Source: Pseudomonadota bacterium (GTDB lineage: Bacteria > Pseudomonadota > Gammaproteobacteria > Acidiferrobacterales > Sulfurifustaceae). Taken from it: a DNA stretch of 12,728 bases. Shown here piece after piece: positions 1 through 6,118 of the stretch; the stretch's first letter is position 1, and every line of letters starts with the position of its first letter. The notes under the pieces are model-generated. The model was given only the letters and a program-made list of their open reading frames with translations, ran no database searches and had not been told where the DNA came from. Both the position numbers and the translations under genes were made by a program. The DNA is taken from NCBI GenBank assembly GCA_020354085.1, contig CP070641.1, forward strand, positions 101,882-114,609, read 5' to 3'.

Positions 1-15
1 TCCAAGGAGAACGAT

Positions 16-207
16 ATGAGTTTCGCTCTAGTCGGCTACCTTCTGTTGGGATGGGTCATGGTAGGTACAGTGGTCGCTCTGCTGCTCGGCAGAGTCCTGC
101 GTGAATCCCCTGACTCCGCCCGCTCCGCCATGGCAACCGCGGCCATGGAACCGCTGCGGCCGGCACCCCCGGTTACCCACCCGCGCGACCGGACGCGCGC
201 CGCCTAA
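16..207 (+). CDS. Small single-pass membrane protein, unknown function
   Basis: I do not recognise this 63-residue protein. Residues about 3-26 form one hydrophobic, Gly/Val/Leu-rich membrane segment. The rest is a short tail rich in Pro, Ala and Arg (about residues 30-63) that looks disordered. The start is supported by an AAGGAGA ribosome-binding site at 4-10, five bases before the ATG. The TAA at 205-207 is followed within 20 bases by a strong terminator, so this is the last gene of its transcript. What lies upstream is outside the window. The good ribosome-binding site and terminator argue for a real gene; no function can be given. Confidence 0.6.
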   Translation: MSFALVGYLLLGWVMVGTVVALLLGRVLRESPDSARSAMATAAMEPLRPAPPVTHPRDRTRAA

Positions 208-225
208 ATCGGATTCCTCCGCTGA

Positions 226-262
226 CTGCGCCCGACGCTCACGCGTCCGGCGCAGTTTTTTT
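226..262 (+). terminator. Rho-independent terminator after the small membrane protein
   Basis: A 13-base stem (226-238 with 243-255), broken by a single C/C mismatch, closes on the loop TCAC. It is followed directly by seven Ts (256-262). Orientation and T-run fit termination of plus-strand transcription from the gene ending at 207. On the minus strand there is no T-run after the stem, so it should not serve the convergent DUF4139 gene ending at 280. Confidence 0.9.
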
Positions 263-279
263 GTGCTCCCAACTCCTCT

Positions 280-1740
280 TCAGGACCGAACGCGCACACG
301 ATAGCGCAGCGTCTCCGATCCTTCGGCCGGCACAACGACTCGCCACTCGACAGTGTGGGCAGCCACCTTCTTGTGTGGCTGCGTCTCCTCCAGCATCGAC
401 CAATCGCCAGGTATCGGTTCCCGCACCGTGACGGTCACCGGCTCTTTCTTGGCGTTGCGTAGCGTGATTTCATAGGCGCTGTCATAGACATAATTGTGGC
501 GGCCGATTTCCTCGGCGGGCCGACGCTTAAAGTCGGTCTGGCGCTTGTCGGCCGTGACGTCGAATGCATCGCCGAGCTTAAGCCGCACAGTCTCGTTCTT
601 GGGCGTATGGTCGATGCGATCTTCGCCCACGAACTGCGCGCGCCCGCTGCTGTCGCGTTTATAGACACGGACCACGCCCTTCGGCAGAGGCAGTCCAAGC
701 TTGTCAGCGTCTCGGTTCTTGAAATCCACATACACCGCCACCTTCATCTTCTTGCCGATGTCGCCGACGCTCGCACGGTAATAGTAGTCCGTGCCATGCA
801 GCAACAACTCCTTGGTGACCGGAACCGAGCTGGCGGACATCAAGGCCACTTGCTTGGTTTGGTTGTCGGCGATCGTCGTCGGGCGCGGCAAGGTATAAAG
901 GTGATACTCAAACAAGGACTCCTGCGTCATCTCCGCCTTGGCCTCGGGAGCGGCCGCGCTCGCGAGGCGCGCCATTTTTGCGGGCCTAATCTCCTCGCGC
1001 ACCCGGTTGACGTCGCCCGCCACCAGTTGCAGCAGCGCATTGGGATAGCTCGTACCGCTGCGATTGGTGAGCGTCACCCAACCGTTGATGTCGAGATGCG
1101 TGTCGGTGGCGTTGAGCTCGGCGACGTAATCCGCCTTCCACGCCAAACCGCCGGTCAGGTAACTCAGCTCCAGCTTTTGCGATGCCGCACCACGGTGCTG
1201 CAGGTCCATCACCAGCGTCGGGCGATCGCGCAAGCTTGCCGGCACGCTGTCAAACACGATGCGGCCCGGCACGCCGGTTTCGATGCGGCCACCGATCTTC
1301 AGCACCACGCCGTTGTTCGCGGACAGCACCTCCGCCTGTTCAGTCTTTTCCGCGCCGGTGGTCGGATGGGTTTTGACGATACGCACGCTGCGCCCGACGT
1401 ATTTCTCCAGGAGCTTTGCCGGCGTGAGCAGATCGAAGTCGAAATTCTGTTCCAAGATGCTCAAACTACCAGGCTCGCTGATGCTGCGTAGTTGTGCCGT
1501 TTCGGGGCGGATCTGGCCGCTGACCTCACGTAAGGCCAGACGGTTAAGGCCAGCGTCGAGCGTGAGCTTGCGCACGTCTTTTACCAACGCCAGGTTCTCG
1601 TTGTAGATCGTGACCGCGATCGATTCCTGGTCGGCGAGCGTACTGCGCCGCTCGGTCTCCTGGGCAAAACCGCTATTCAAGGTTGCGAGCGCGGCCGCAA
1701 TGGCAAGCGCCGCGCGGCGTGCGGGATATTTCAGCTTCAT
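280..1740 (-). CDS. Secreted DUF4139 domain-containing protein
   Basis: A 486-residue exported protein. A signal peptide covers about residues 1-26: the basic start MKLKYPARR, then a hydrophobic Ala/Leu stretch and a likely cut after GFA. The mature part begins with a short beta-rich segment about a nucleophile-free N-terminal domain. The bulk is a DUF4139-like beta-strand domain with the typical 'TGGLAWKADY' and C-terminal 'REPIPGDW' stretches. The molecular role of this family is not established; it is found in the bacterial envelope. The ATG at 1738-1740 is chosen because AGGAGA lies about 7 bases before it and the signal peptide starts there; an in-frame ATG at 1791 would bury the signal. 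It is the last gene of the minus-strand block, 131 bases after the GcvR-like gene, so it may be transcribed separately. Family assignment is firm, function unknown. Confidence 0.85.
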   Translation of the reverse strand: MKLKYPARRAALAIAAALATLNSGFAQETERRSTLADQESIAVTIYNENLALVKDVRKLTLDAGLNRLALREVSGQIRPETAQLRSISEPGSLSILEQNFDFDLLTPAKLLEKYVGRSVRIVKTHPTTGAEKTEQAEVLSANNGVVLKIGGRIETGVPGRIVFDSVPASLRDRPTLVMDLQHRGAASQKLELSYLTGGLAWKADYVAELNATDTHLDINGWVTLTNRSGTSYPNALLQLVAGDVNRVREEIRPAKMARLASAAAPEAKAEMTQESLFEYHLYTLPRPTTIADNQTKQVALMSASSVPVTKELLLHGTDYYYRASVGDIGKKMKVAVYVDFKNRDADKLGLPLPKGVVRVYKRDSSGRAQFVGEDRIDHTPKNETVRLKLGDAFDVTADKRQTDFKRRPAEEIGRHNYVYDSAYEITLRNAKKEPVTVTVREPIPGDWSMLEETQPHKKVAAHTVEWRVVVPAEGSETLRYRVRVRS

Positions 1741-1871
1741 GACATTCTCCTGCGTTCGGAAGGGGCCGAGAACAGCAGGTCGCGCTAACAACTACGCCGC
1801 GAACTGCCTCCCTGGCACTGTGAACGCAGGCAACCGCGGAACGGGTTAAAAACCGGGCGACGACCGAAAAA

Positions 1872-2402
1872 CTAGTGCCGTGCCGGCTCGAGGGTGGCGT
1901 CGAGGTTGCGGTCGTCGCAGAAGTCGAGAAACTCAGCGCGCAGGCGGCCGATGTGTTGATCGGCCGGCACGCTGATCGTCATGTTGAGCGAGAACATCGG
2001 CGTGCCGGTGTGCGCCGCCGAGTAGGTCCAGGTGCTCATGTCCTCGATGTTGATCGAGCGAGCAGACAGGAACTCGGCGATGTCGCGCACGATGCCCGGG
2101 TGGTCCATGGACACCACGTCAACCACATAAGTGACGGCGTTGGCCTTGGTGATTCGCGGCTCGGTCTGCTTGACGGTGACGATCAATTCGAGCTTCTTGC
2201 CGAGCCCCGCGGTCTGGGCCTCGAGTTTGGCCACCGCGTTCCAGCTGCCGGATACCAGCAGAATGATGGCGAACTCGCCACCCAGCACCGTCATGCGCGA
2301 GTCTTCGATATTGCAGGCGGCGTCGAGAATCGCCTTGGACAGGTCGTTGACGATGCCCGGGCGATCCTTACCGATCGCGGATAGAACGAGATGCTTTTTC
2401 AT
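1872..2402 (-). CDS. GcvR-like protein with two ACT domains
   Basis: A 176-residue cytoplasmic protein made of two ACT domains (about residues 3-75 and 90-172). Each opens with the signature Asp-x-Pro-Gly-Ile-Val: DRPGIV at 13-18 and DHPGIV at 100-105. This arrangement and length match the glycine cleavage system transcriptional repressor family; E. coli GcvR is about 190 residues and antagonises the activator GcvA in response to glycine. No gcvA, gcvT, gcvH or gcvP lies in the window, so the regulatory target is not shown here and it could be another amino-acid-sensing ACT protein. The ATG at 2400-2402 follows AGGAAG by about 10 bases and opens directly into the first ACT strand; an in-frame start at 2459 would add unrelated sequence. 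It lies 73 bases after the YiiM-like gene. Confidence 0.85.
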   Translation of the reverse strand: MKKHLVLSAIGKDRPGIVNDLSKAILDAACNIEDSRMTVLGGEFAIILLVSGSWNAVAKLEAQTAGLGKKLELIVTVKQTEPRITKANAVTYVVDVVSMDHPGIVRDIAEFLSARSINIEDMSTWTYSAAHTGTPMFSLNMTISVPADQHIGRLRAEFLDFCDDRNLDATLEPARH

Positions 2403-2462
2403 GGTGGCGGTACTTCCTGGAGAGGCGCGGATGGTAAGGGAGAACGCGCCCGGAAGCAAAAG

Positions 2463-2483
2463 GCGGGAGGGCTAACTACCCGC
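2463..2483 (-). terminator. Possible weak terminator behind the yiiM-like gene
   Basis: GCGGG (2479-2483 read on the minus strand) and CCCGC (2463-2467) form a 5-base stem that spans the stop codon of the yiiM-like gene. On the minus strand it is followed by C and then TTTT. The stem is short and the loop is 11 bases, so termination would be partial at best. If it works, it separates the yiiM-like gene from the GcvR-like gene. Confidence 0.3.
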
Positions 2484-3132
2484 TGGCCTGCTTCACGAGA
2501 CGGCGCCTGATCGCGTCGCGCCAGCTCGCTGTCAAAGCCTCAAGCGCTGCGGCACGTTCGAGCAGCCCCTCCTCGCCGGCCGTCGTTTTCCCATGCCGCA
2601 AGCGATAGACGGTGTCGATCGGCAGGCTCGTGGCGTCGTGCGCCACCTGTTCAATGCCAGCGCCCGCCTGCAGTTCGCCCTCCTCCACGACGCGCAGGTA
2701 AAAGCCGACGCGGCGCGCAGCGCTGAAGCGCTGAATGAAGTCCTGTTGGCCCGCGCGCCACGCGAGCTTGGCGCAAGGAGTACGCGGTTGACTCACCTCC
2801 AACAGTACGGTCCCGATACGGTAGCGGTCGCCGATGCACACCTCGGTTTCCAGCATTCCGGTGACGGTTAGGTTTTCGCCGAAGAACCCGTGCGGCAGAT
2901 CCCGATTACCAAGAGCTGGTGCCCAGAATACGTAGTGCTCCACCGGATATGCGTATACCGCCTTGTCCGGCCCGCCGTGGACGCGCAGGTCGGCCTGCCG
3001 ATCACCGTCGAGGTTGAGAAGCGTGACGCGCACCGGGCCCACCACCGGTTGCTTCTGGATAGCTGTGAGTACCCGCTCGCCATCAATGACGACAGCTTCC
3101 GGCCGGCCGACGTTGACGGACAGCAACTGCAT
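2476..3132 (-). CDS. MOSC domain protein, YiiM-like
   Basis: A 218-residue protein with an N-terminal beta-barrel MOSC domain and a C-terminal three-helix region (about 165-215), the layout of E. coli YiiM (about 224 residues). Visible landmarks are GGPDKAVYAYP (53-63), FGENLT (84-89) and SQPRTPC (114-120). Cys120 is the conserved MOSC cysteine thought to bind the molybdenum cofactor sulfur. YiiM acts with molybdenum cofactor to reduce N-hydroxylated base analogues such as 6-hydroxylaminopurine; that role is inferred here from family. The chosen ATG (3130-3132) lies 7 bases after the stop codon of the chalcone-isomerase-like gene. There is no good ribosome-binding site of its own, so translational coupling is likely. 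Longer in-frame starts would run back into that upstream gene. Confidence 0.85.
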   Translation of the reverse strand: MQLLSVNVGRPEAVVIDGERVLTAIQKQPVVGPVRVTLLNLDGDRQADLRVHGGPDKAVYAYPVEHYVFWAPALGNRDLPHGFFGENLTVTGMLETEVCIGDRYRIGTVLLEVSQPRTPCAKLAWRAGQQDFIQRFSAARRVGFYLRVVEEGELQAGAGIEQVAHDATSLPIDTVYRLRHGKTTAGEEGLLERAAALEALTASWRDAIRRRLVKQASG

Positions 3133-3139
3133 CGAGGTA

Positions 3140-3709
3140 TTACGAACCGCCCAGCATGCCGCGCTTGAGATCGTCGTCGGCGGGCTTCTCCCCCAACCAG
3201 ATCTTGAGCCAGGCCTGCATGAAATCCTCGCCGTCCACCACACCGCGCTTGTCATGGTTGATCGTGATCGTCGTTCCCGCGCCCGGCACGTAGTCGAGCT
3301 TGATCACGTCACCATTGCGCGCCGTCTGAAACAGCGCGTTGAATTGTTCGATGCGCGGATTGAGCTTGGCGCGCTCGGTGTCTGAAAGGTTGGCATTGAA
3401 TCCATCGTTCCAGGCGTCGATCAGCTTTTCTTTGGAGACCTCGCTATGCAAGAAGTGCATATGCACCGCGACTGGACCGGTATTGCGCAGCACTGCCGCA
3501 ACGTCGGTCGTGCGAGCGCTCAAGTACAGCGCTCCGACGTAGACCTTTATGAAGAACTTGCTGCGAATGCCGGCGCCGTTCAGCACCAGCGCCGCTTGAT
3601 CGGGCGCGAGTGTCAGCGTGTCGGGAAGTTTTACGCCGGCGACTTCCTTCGCGCTCGCGGCGGACGAGACGAGAAACAAGACGAGTGCGACCAAAGCTTT
3701 CATGCGCAT
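3140..3709 (-). CDS. Periplasmic chalcone isomerase-like protein
   Basis: A 189-residue exported protein. Residues 1-20 form a signal peptide (MRMKALVALV..., probable cut after ASA). The mature part is a bacterial chalcone-isomerase-like domain, recognisable by 'NGAGIRSKFFIKVYVGALYL' early on and 'NPRIEQFNALF' in the middle. Members of this bacterial family keep the fold of plant chalcone isomerase but generally lack its catalytic set, and their role is unclear. I therefore do not predict flavonoid chemistry. The ATG at 3707-3709 lies 6 bases after GGAGG; a second in-frame ATG at 3701-3703 is further from it. An extended -10 promoter is seen at 3734-3742. The gene leads a pair with the YiiM-like gene. 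Confidence 0.85.
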   Translation of the reverse strand: MRMKALVALVLFLVSSAASAKEVAGVKLPDTLTLAPDQAALVLNGAGIRSKFFIKVYVGALYLSARTTDVAAVLRNTGPVAVHMHFLHSEVSKEKLIDAWNDGFNANLSDTERAKLNPRIEQFNALFQTARNGDVIKLDYVPGAGTTITINHDKRGVVDGEDFMQAWLKIWLGEKPADDDLKRGMLGGS

Positions 3710-3733
3710 GGGCCACCTCCAGCCAGGACGGCC

Positions 3734-3742
3734 ATCATAACA
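3734..3742 (-). promoter_or_regulatory. Candidate extended -10 promoter for the chalcone-isomerase-like/yiiM-like pair
   Basis: Read on the minus strand, TGT followed by TATGAT gives an extended -10 element (TGn plus five of six consensus bases). A start of transcription near 3727 would leave an 18-base leader holding the GGAGG of the gene starting at 3709. No clear -35 is seen at the right distance, which extended -10 promoters tolerate. Confidence 0.4.
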
Positions 3743-3771
3743 GAGCGACCTGCAACCGTTGCGCGCGAAGC

Positions 3772-3799
3772 TTGACGAAACCAATGCTTCTTGTAGACT
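3772..3799 (+). promoter_or_regulatory. Candidate sigma-70 promoter for the EamA transporter transcript
   Basis: TTGACG (3772-3777) and TAGACT (3794-3799) are separated by 16 bases and match the -35 and -10 consensus at five and four positions. Transcription would begin near 3806, giving a leader of nearly 200 bases before the EamA start at 4002. It also sits at the mouth of the inverted repeats described separately. Confidence 0.35.
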
Positions 3800-3800
3800 G

Positions 3801-3873
3801 CGGCTTCATGATCAGCCTCATTCATCCCGTGCGCCGCGCCACCCAAATGGTAGTTTCCATTTGGCTGAAGCCG
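3801..3873 (+). ncRNA. Candidate structured leader element upstream of the EamA gene
   Basis: Two nested perfect inverted repeats are visible. An outer stem CGGCTTCA (3801-3808) pairs with TGAAGCCG (3866-3873). Inside it, CCAAATGG (3843-3850) pairs with CCATTTGG (3857-3864) around the loop TAGTTT. The inner hairpin ends one base before the outer 3' arm. The strand is assigned from the promoter candidate just upstream and the downstream transporter. I could not match it to a riboswitch class I know. It may be a regulatory leader or an accidental foldable stretch. Confidence 0.35.
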
Positions 3874-3941
3874 TGCGCGCCGGTGTGCCGGGAGAAAGCA
3901 AGCTGACGAATTGTTAACTGGTTGAGACGCTGAATTTTCCG

Positions 3942-3971
3942 AAGGCCACGGGGCGCAAGCACTGTGGCCTT
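3942..3971 (+). promoter_or_regulatory. Hairpin just before the EamA start, possible attenuator
   Basis: AAGGCCAC (3942-3949) and GTGGCCTT (3964-3971) form a perfect 8-base stem with a 14-base loop, followed by TCTCGTT. The U-content after the stem is modest, so it would be a leaky terminator or a block to ribosome access. It ends 30 bases before the ATG at 4002. Confidence 0.35.
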
Positions 3972-4001
3972 TCTCGTTATGAGTACCTGGAAATCGACGC
4001 T

Positions 4002-4898
4002 ATGTCCGTACCGGCCGCCTATTTTGCAGTGGTTCTGATATGGTCCACCACGCCGCTCGCCATCAAATGGAGCGGCGAAGGCCCAGGCTTTTTGTTCGGT
4101 GCGCTTGGACGCATGAGCCTGGCCGTGGTGCTGTGCGTCGCGTTGATCATCATTCTCCGCAAGGGGCTGCCGTTGCACCGGCAAGCGCGGCACACCTACG
4201 CGAGCGGCGGCATCGCCGCCTACGGCTCGATGCTGTGCGTCTATTGGGCGGCGCAGCAGCTACCTTCCGGGGTGATCAACGTGCTGTTCGGCCTGACACC
4301 TTTGCTCACGGCAATCTTGGCGATACCGCTGCTGGGCGAGCGCGGTCTCACACCTGCGAAGCTGGCCGGCATGGCTACGAGTTTGGCAGGCTTGGTCACG
4401 ATCTTTGGCGCTAGCATGGAACTTGGACCGAGCGCGGTGGTAGGCATTGCTGCACTGTTCGTGGCCGTGGCGCTGCACGCGCTCAGCCTGGTGCTGGTCA
4501 AGCGCTATGGCGCGGAGTTGCCGAGCCTGACGGTCACAAGCGGAGCGCTATTGATCGCAGTGCCGTTGTTCGCGGTCACATGGTTGATCTTCGATGGCCA
4601 TGCGCCGGTCGTGCTACCAGCGCGCGCCGCCGCCAGCATCGTCTACCTGGGCGTGATCGGTTCGGTGGTGGGGTTCACGCTGTACTTCTATCTCATCAAG
4701 CACGTATCGGCGAACAACGTCGCGCTGATCACACTGGTCACGCCGGTGGCTGCGTTGTTCGTTGGCGCCGCGGTAAACGACGAGCATGTGGGCTTGCCGG
4801 TCTGGTTAGGCACGGCCTTGGTGCTCACTGGGCTCGCGCTGCATCAGTGGGGTGGCCAACTCGCGCGGCTAATCCCGGTGTTCGCGCGCGGCCGCTAA
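4002..4898 (+). CDS. EamA/DMT-family transporter (probable metabolite exporter)
   Basis: A 298-residue inner-membrane protein with about ten hydrophobic helices in two repeated EamA halves (about residues 3-138 and 148-287). This is the standard length and layout of the drug/metabolite transporter superfamily (RhaT/YdcZ/RarD-like exporters). The first half opens with 'VVLIWSTTPLAIKW', and both halves end in the typical helix pair 'LTPLLTAILAIPLLGE' / 'LVTPVAALFVGAAV'. Substrate cannot be told from sequence; family members export amino acids, purines or other small metabolites. The ribosome-binding site before the ATG at 4002 is weak, and no in-frame ATG lies upstream. The gene is divergent from the chalcone-isomerase-like gene, 292 bases away, and that gap holds the possible structured leader and attenuator hairpin. 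Confidence 0.9.
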   Translation: MSVPAAYFAVVLIWSTTPLAIKWSGEGPGFLFGALGRMSLAVVLCVALIIILRKGLPLHRQARHTYASGGIAAYGSMLCVYWAAQQLPSGVINVLFGLTPLLTAILAIPLLGERGLTPAKLAGMATSLAGLVTIFGASMELGPSAVVGIAALFVAVALHALSLVLVKRYGAELPSLTVTSGALLIAVPLFAVTWLIFDGHAPVVLPARAAASIVYLGVIGSVVGFTLYFYLIKHVSANNVALITLVTPVAALFVGAAVNDEHVGLPVWLGTALVLTGLALHQWGGQLARLIPVFARGR

Positions 4899-5020
4899 CA
4901 CTCGACGCATCGCTAGGTTCTTAACATCAACAACGCAGAGAAGGACCATGAAGCTGATGACTGGCGCGGTCTGGCGCACGACCCGGCCAGTTCCGCTTCC
5001 GCGTTCAGGCACGAAAATGG

Positions 5021-5533
5021 TTAGTTGTATTGCACCGAATAAGCGAGTTTCACTAGGCCGCTGCTGAACTCTTCGCTTCCAGTTAGCCGTAGCTTGACGT
5101 CTTCCGGCAGGCTGGCGGCCAAGGACCGGCCGCTGCCGATCAGGATCGGATGCACGAAAACGATCAGATCGTCGACGGCCTGCTCGGCGAAGAACGCGCC
5201 CGCCAGCTCGCCGCCACCGACCAACCAGATGTCCTGGCCCGGCATTGCCAATAGGTGTCCGACAAACTGCGCGATCGGTTCTTCGACAACCGTACCGTGC
5301 GCGCACGCGCCCAGGGAGCGGGAGAAGATGTAGTTCTCTTTGGTCGAATACGGGTACTCCTCGAAGCTCCGCGCCAAATCGTATGTCTTGCGACCCAACA
5401 GCACGGTGTCGATGCTTCCGAAGAACTCACTGAAGCCGTAGTCCTGATCATGCAACAGCCAGTCGATCCCGCCGTCCGGGCGGGCCAGATAGCCGTCCAG
5501 GCTCATGGCCACGAAATAGATGACTCGCCTCAT
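5021..5533 (-). CDS. Dihydrofolate reductase family protein (RibD C-terminal domain type)
   Basis: A 170-residue single-domain protein of the RibD C-terminal/DHFR-like fold. Landmarks are the opening strand with SLDGYLARPDGGIDWL (11-26), LGRKTYD (46-52), the glycine-rich nucleotide-binding stretch LVGGGELAG (104-112) and HPILIGSGRSL (128-138). The family reduces a carbonyl-type substrate with NADPH, but stand-alone members like this (YwjB/YyaP type) have no proven substrate, so it should not be called folate dihydrofolate reductase. The ATG at 5531-5533 is preceded on the minus strand by AGAGGG and leads straight into the first beta strand. It converges with the EamA gene, with 122 bases between them. 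An imperfect palindrome at 5600-5612 lies upstream. Confidence 0.88.
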   Translation of the reverse strand: MRRVIYFVAMSLDGYLARPDGGIDWLLHDQDYGFSEFFGSIDTVLLGRKTYDLARSFEEYPYSTKENYIFSRSLGACAHGTVVEEPIAQFVGHLLAMPGQDIWLVGGGELAGAFFAEQAVDDLIVFVHPILIGSGRSLAASLPEDVKLRLTGSEEFSSGLVKLAYSVQYN

Positions 5534-5739
5534 CTGTCCGCCCTCTTGGCGCTGAAACTTTACCGTTACGGGTACGACATATCCTACCGGTCGCCCTTCC
5601 TACATATAGTAGCTGGGTCCACAATCTCGATCAGAATTCATTACCGCCTAACAGCGAATGTTTATCGCCGCAACTAGGTGGTCGAATCTGAGTTATGCAG
5701 CATTAGCGCAGGTCACAATTGAGCTAAGGGGGGGGGACC
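5534..5739. other. Intergenic region, A/T-richer, no clear gene
   Basis: 206 bases between the divergent DHFR-like gene and the small ORF at 5740. By eye it is richer in A and T than the flanks. It holds an imperfect palindrome CTACATATAGTAG (5600-5612), the seven-base GCCTAAC (5646-5652), GTTATGC (5692-5698) and the nine-G run at 5728-5736. I see no convincing promoter or RNA gene in it. Confidence 0.5.
5728..5736 (+). promoter_or_regulatory. Nine-G homopolymer acting as ribosome-binding site
   Basis: The sequence AA followed by nine Gs lies three bases before the ATG at 5740 and must provide the Shine-Dalgarno contact for the 79-residue ORF. A homopolymer this long is prone to slippage, both in the cell and in sequencing, so its length is uncertain. 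Confidence 0.55.
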
Positions 5740-5979
5740 ATGAAAGGCAGAACGCCAGGCCGACCCACCAAATGGGTCCGCGCATCGGTGAGCGAGAAGT
5801 TCTATGTGGGCAAGGCAGGCTTGGTCATCGAAGTCCGGACAAAATGGAGTAAGCGAAAGCACACAAAGCTCGGCACTCTTACAGCGAGTGTAGGCGGGCT
5901 ACGCTGGGCTCCATCCGGCGGCAAAGCACGTAAGCGCAGTTGGAATGCTGTGCATGACTGGTTTCTAAGTAAGGGATAG
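5740..5979 (+). CDS. Small basic hypothetical protein
   Basis: I do not recognise a named family. The 79-residue protein is strongly basic and has four tryptophans. It begins with TPGRPTKW (5-12), a Gly-Arg-Pro core faintly like an AT-hook but lacking the first arginine of the usual RGRP. Two further basic clusters follow (WSKRKHTKLG and GGKARKRSW), and between them lies a beta-like stretch, GTLTASVGGLRWAPSGG (45-61). A nucleic-acid-binding role is possible, by composition only. The start follows a G-rich ribosome-binding site containing nine Gs. An in-frame TAA at 5725-5727 rules out a longer form as written. The gene has no partner, no obvious promoter, and lies in an A/T-richer patch with palindromes, which hints at acquired DNA. 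Confidence 0.55.
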   Translation: MKGRTPGRPTKWVRASVSEKFYVGKAGLVIEVRTKWSKRKHTKLGTLTASVGGLRWAPSGGKARKRSWNAVHDWFLSKG

Positions 5980-6040
5980 CGCCCCGCATAACATGGTGGT
6001 AATGGCGTAAAAGGGGCGTTAAAGGAGTCAGTACCCTTAA
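5980..6040. repeat. Palindrome-rich intergenic segment
   Basis: CGCCCC (5980-5985) and GGGGCG (6013-6018) are perfect inverted repeats 27 bases apart, starting right behind the stop codon of the small ORF. Next to them TTAAAGG (6019-6025) faces CCCTTAA (6034-6040), pairing at six of seven positions around an 8-base loop. No T-run follows, so a simple terminator is unlikely. It could be a repetitive extragenic palindrome or a remnant of a mobile element. Confidence 0.35.
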
Positions 6041-6118
6041 TAGTTAGCGAACGCAATTGGGGAAGAACAGTCGTCCCCTTATGGCTAAAGCTGAATCGAA
6101 CGACATGAAGGACAACGC

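Noticed and set aside
496..1491. Long plus-strand open frame opposite the DUF4139 gene
   Set aside because: It is antisense to a well-recognised secreted protein, is full of His/Arg/Gln-rich low-quality sequence, and is an effect of high GC content.
3785..4001. Leader compared with TPP, FMN, cobalamin, SAM, guanidine and fluoride riboswitches
   Set aside because: None of the conserved core sequences I know for these classes is present, so no known class is claimed.
4948..5067. A 39-codon plus-strand frame (begins MKLMTGAVWR) with a good ribosome-binding site (GAGAAGGA) behind the EamA gene
   Set aside because: Its second half lies antisense over the 3' end of the DHFR-like gene, and the sequence looks like no protein domain. 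It could be a broken gene start, but nothing else supports it.
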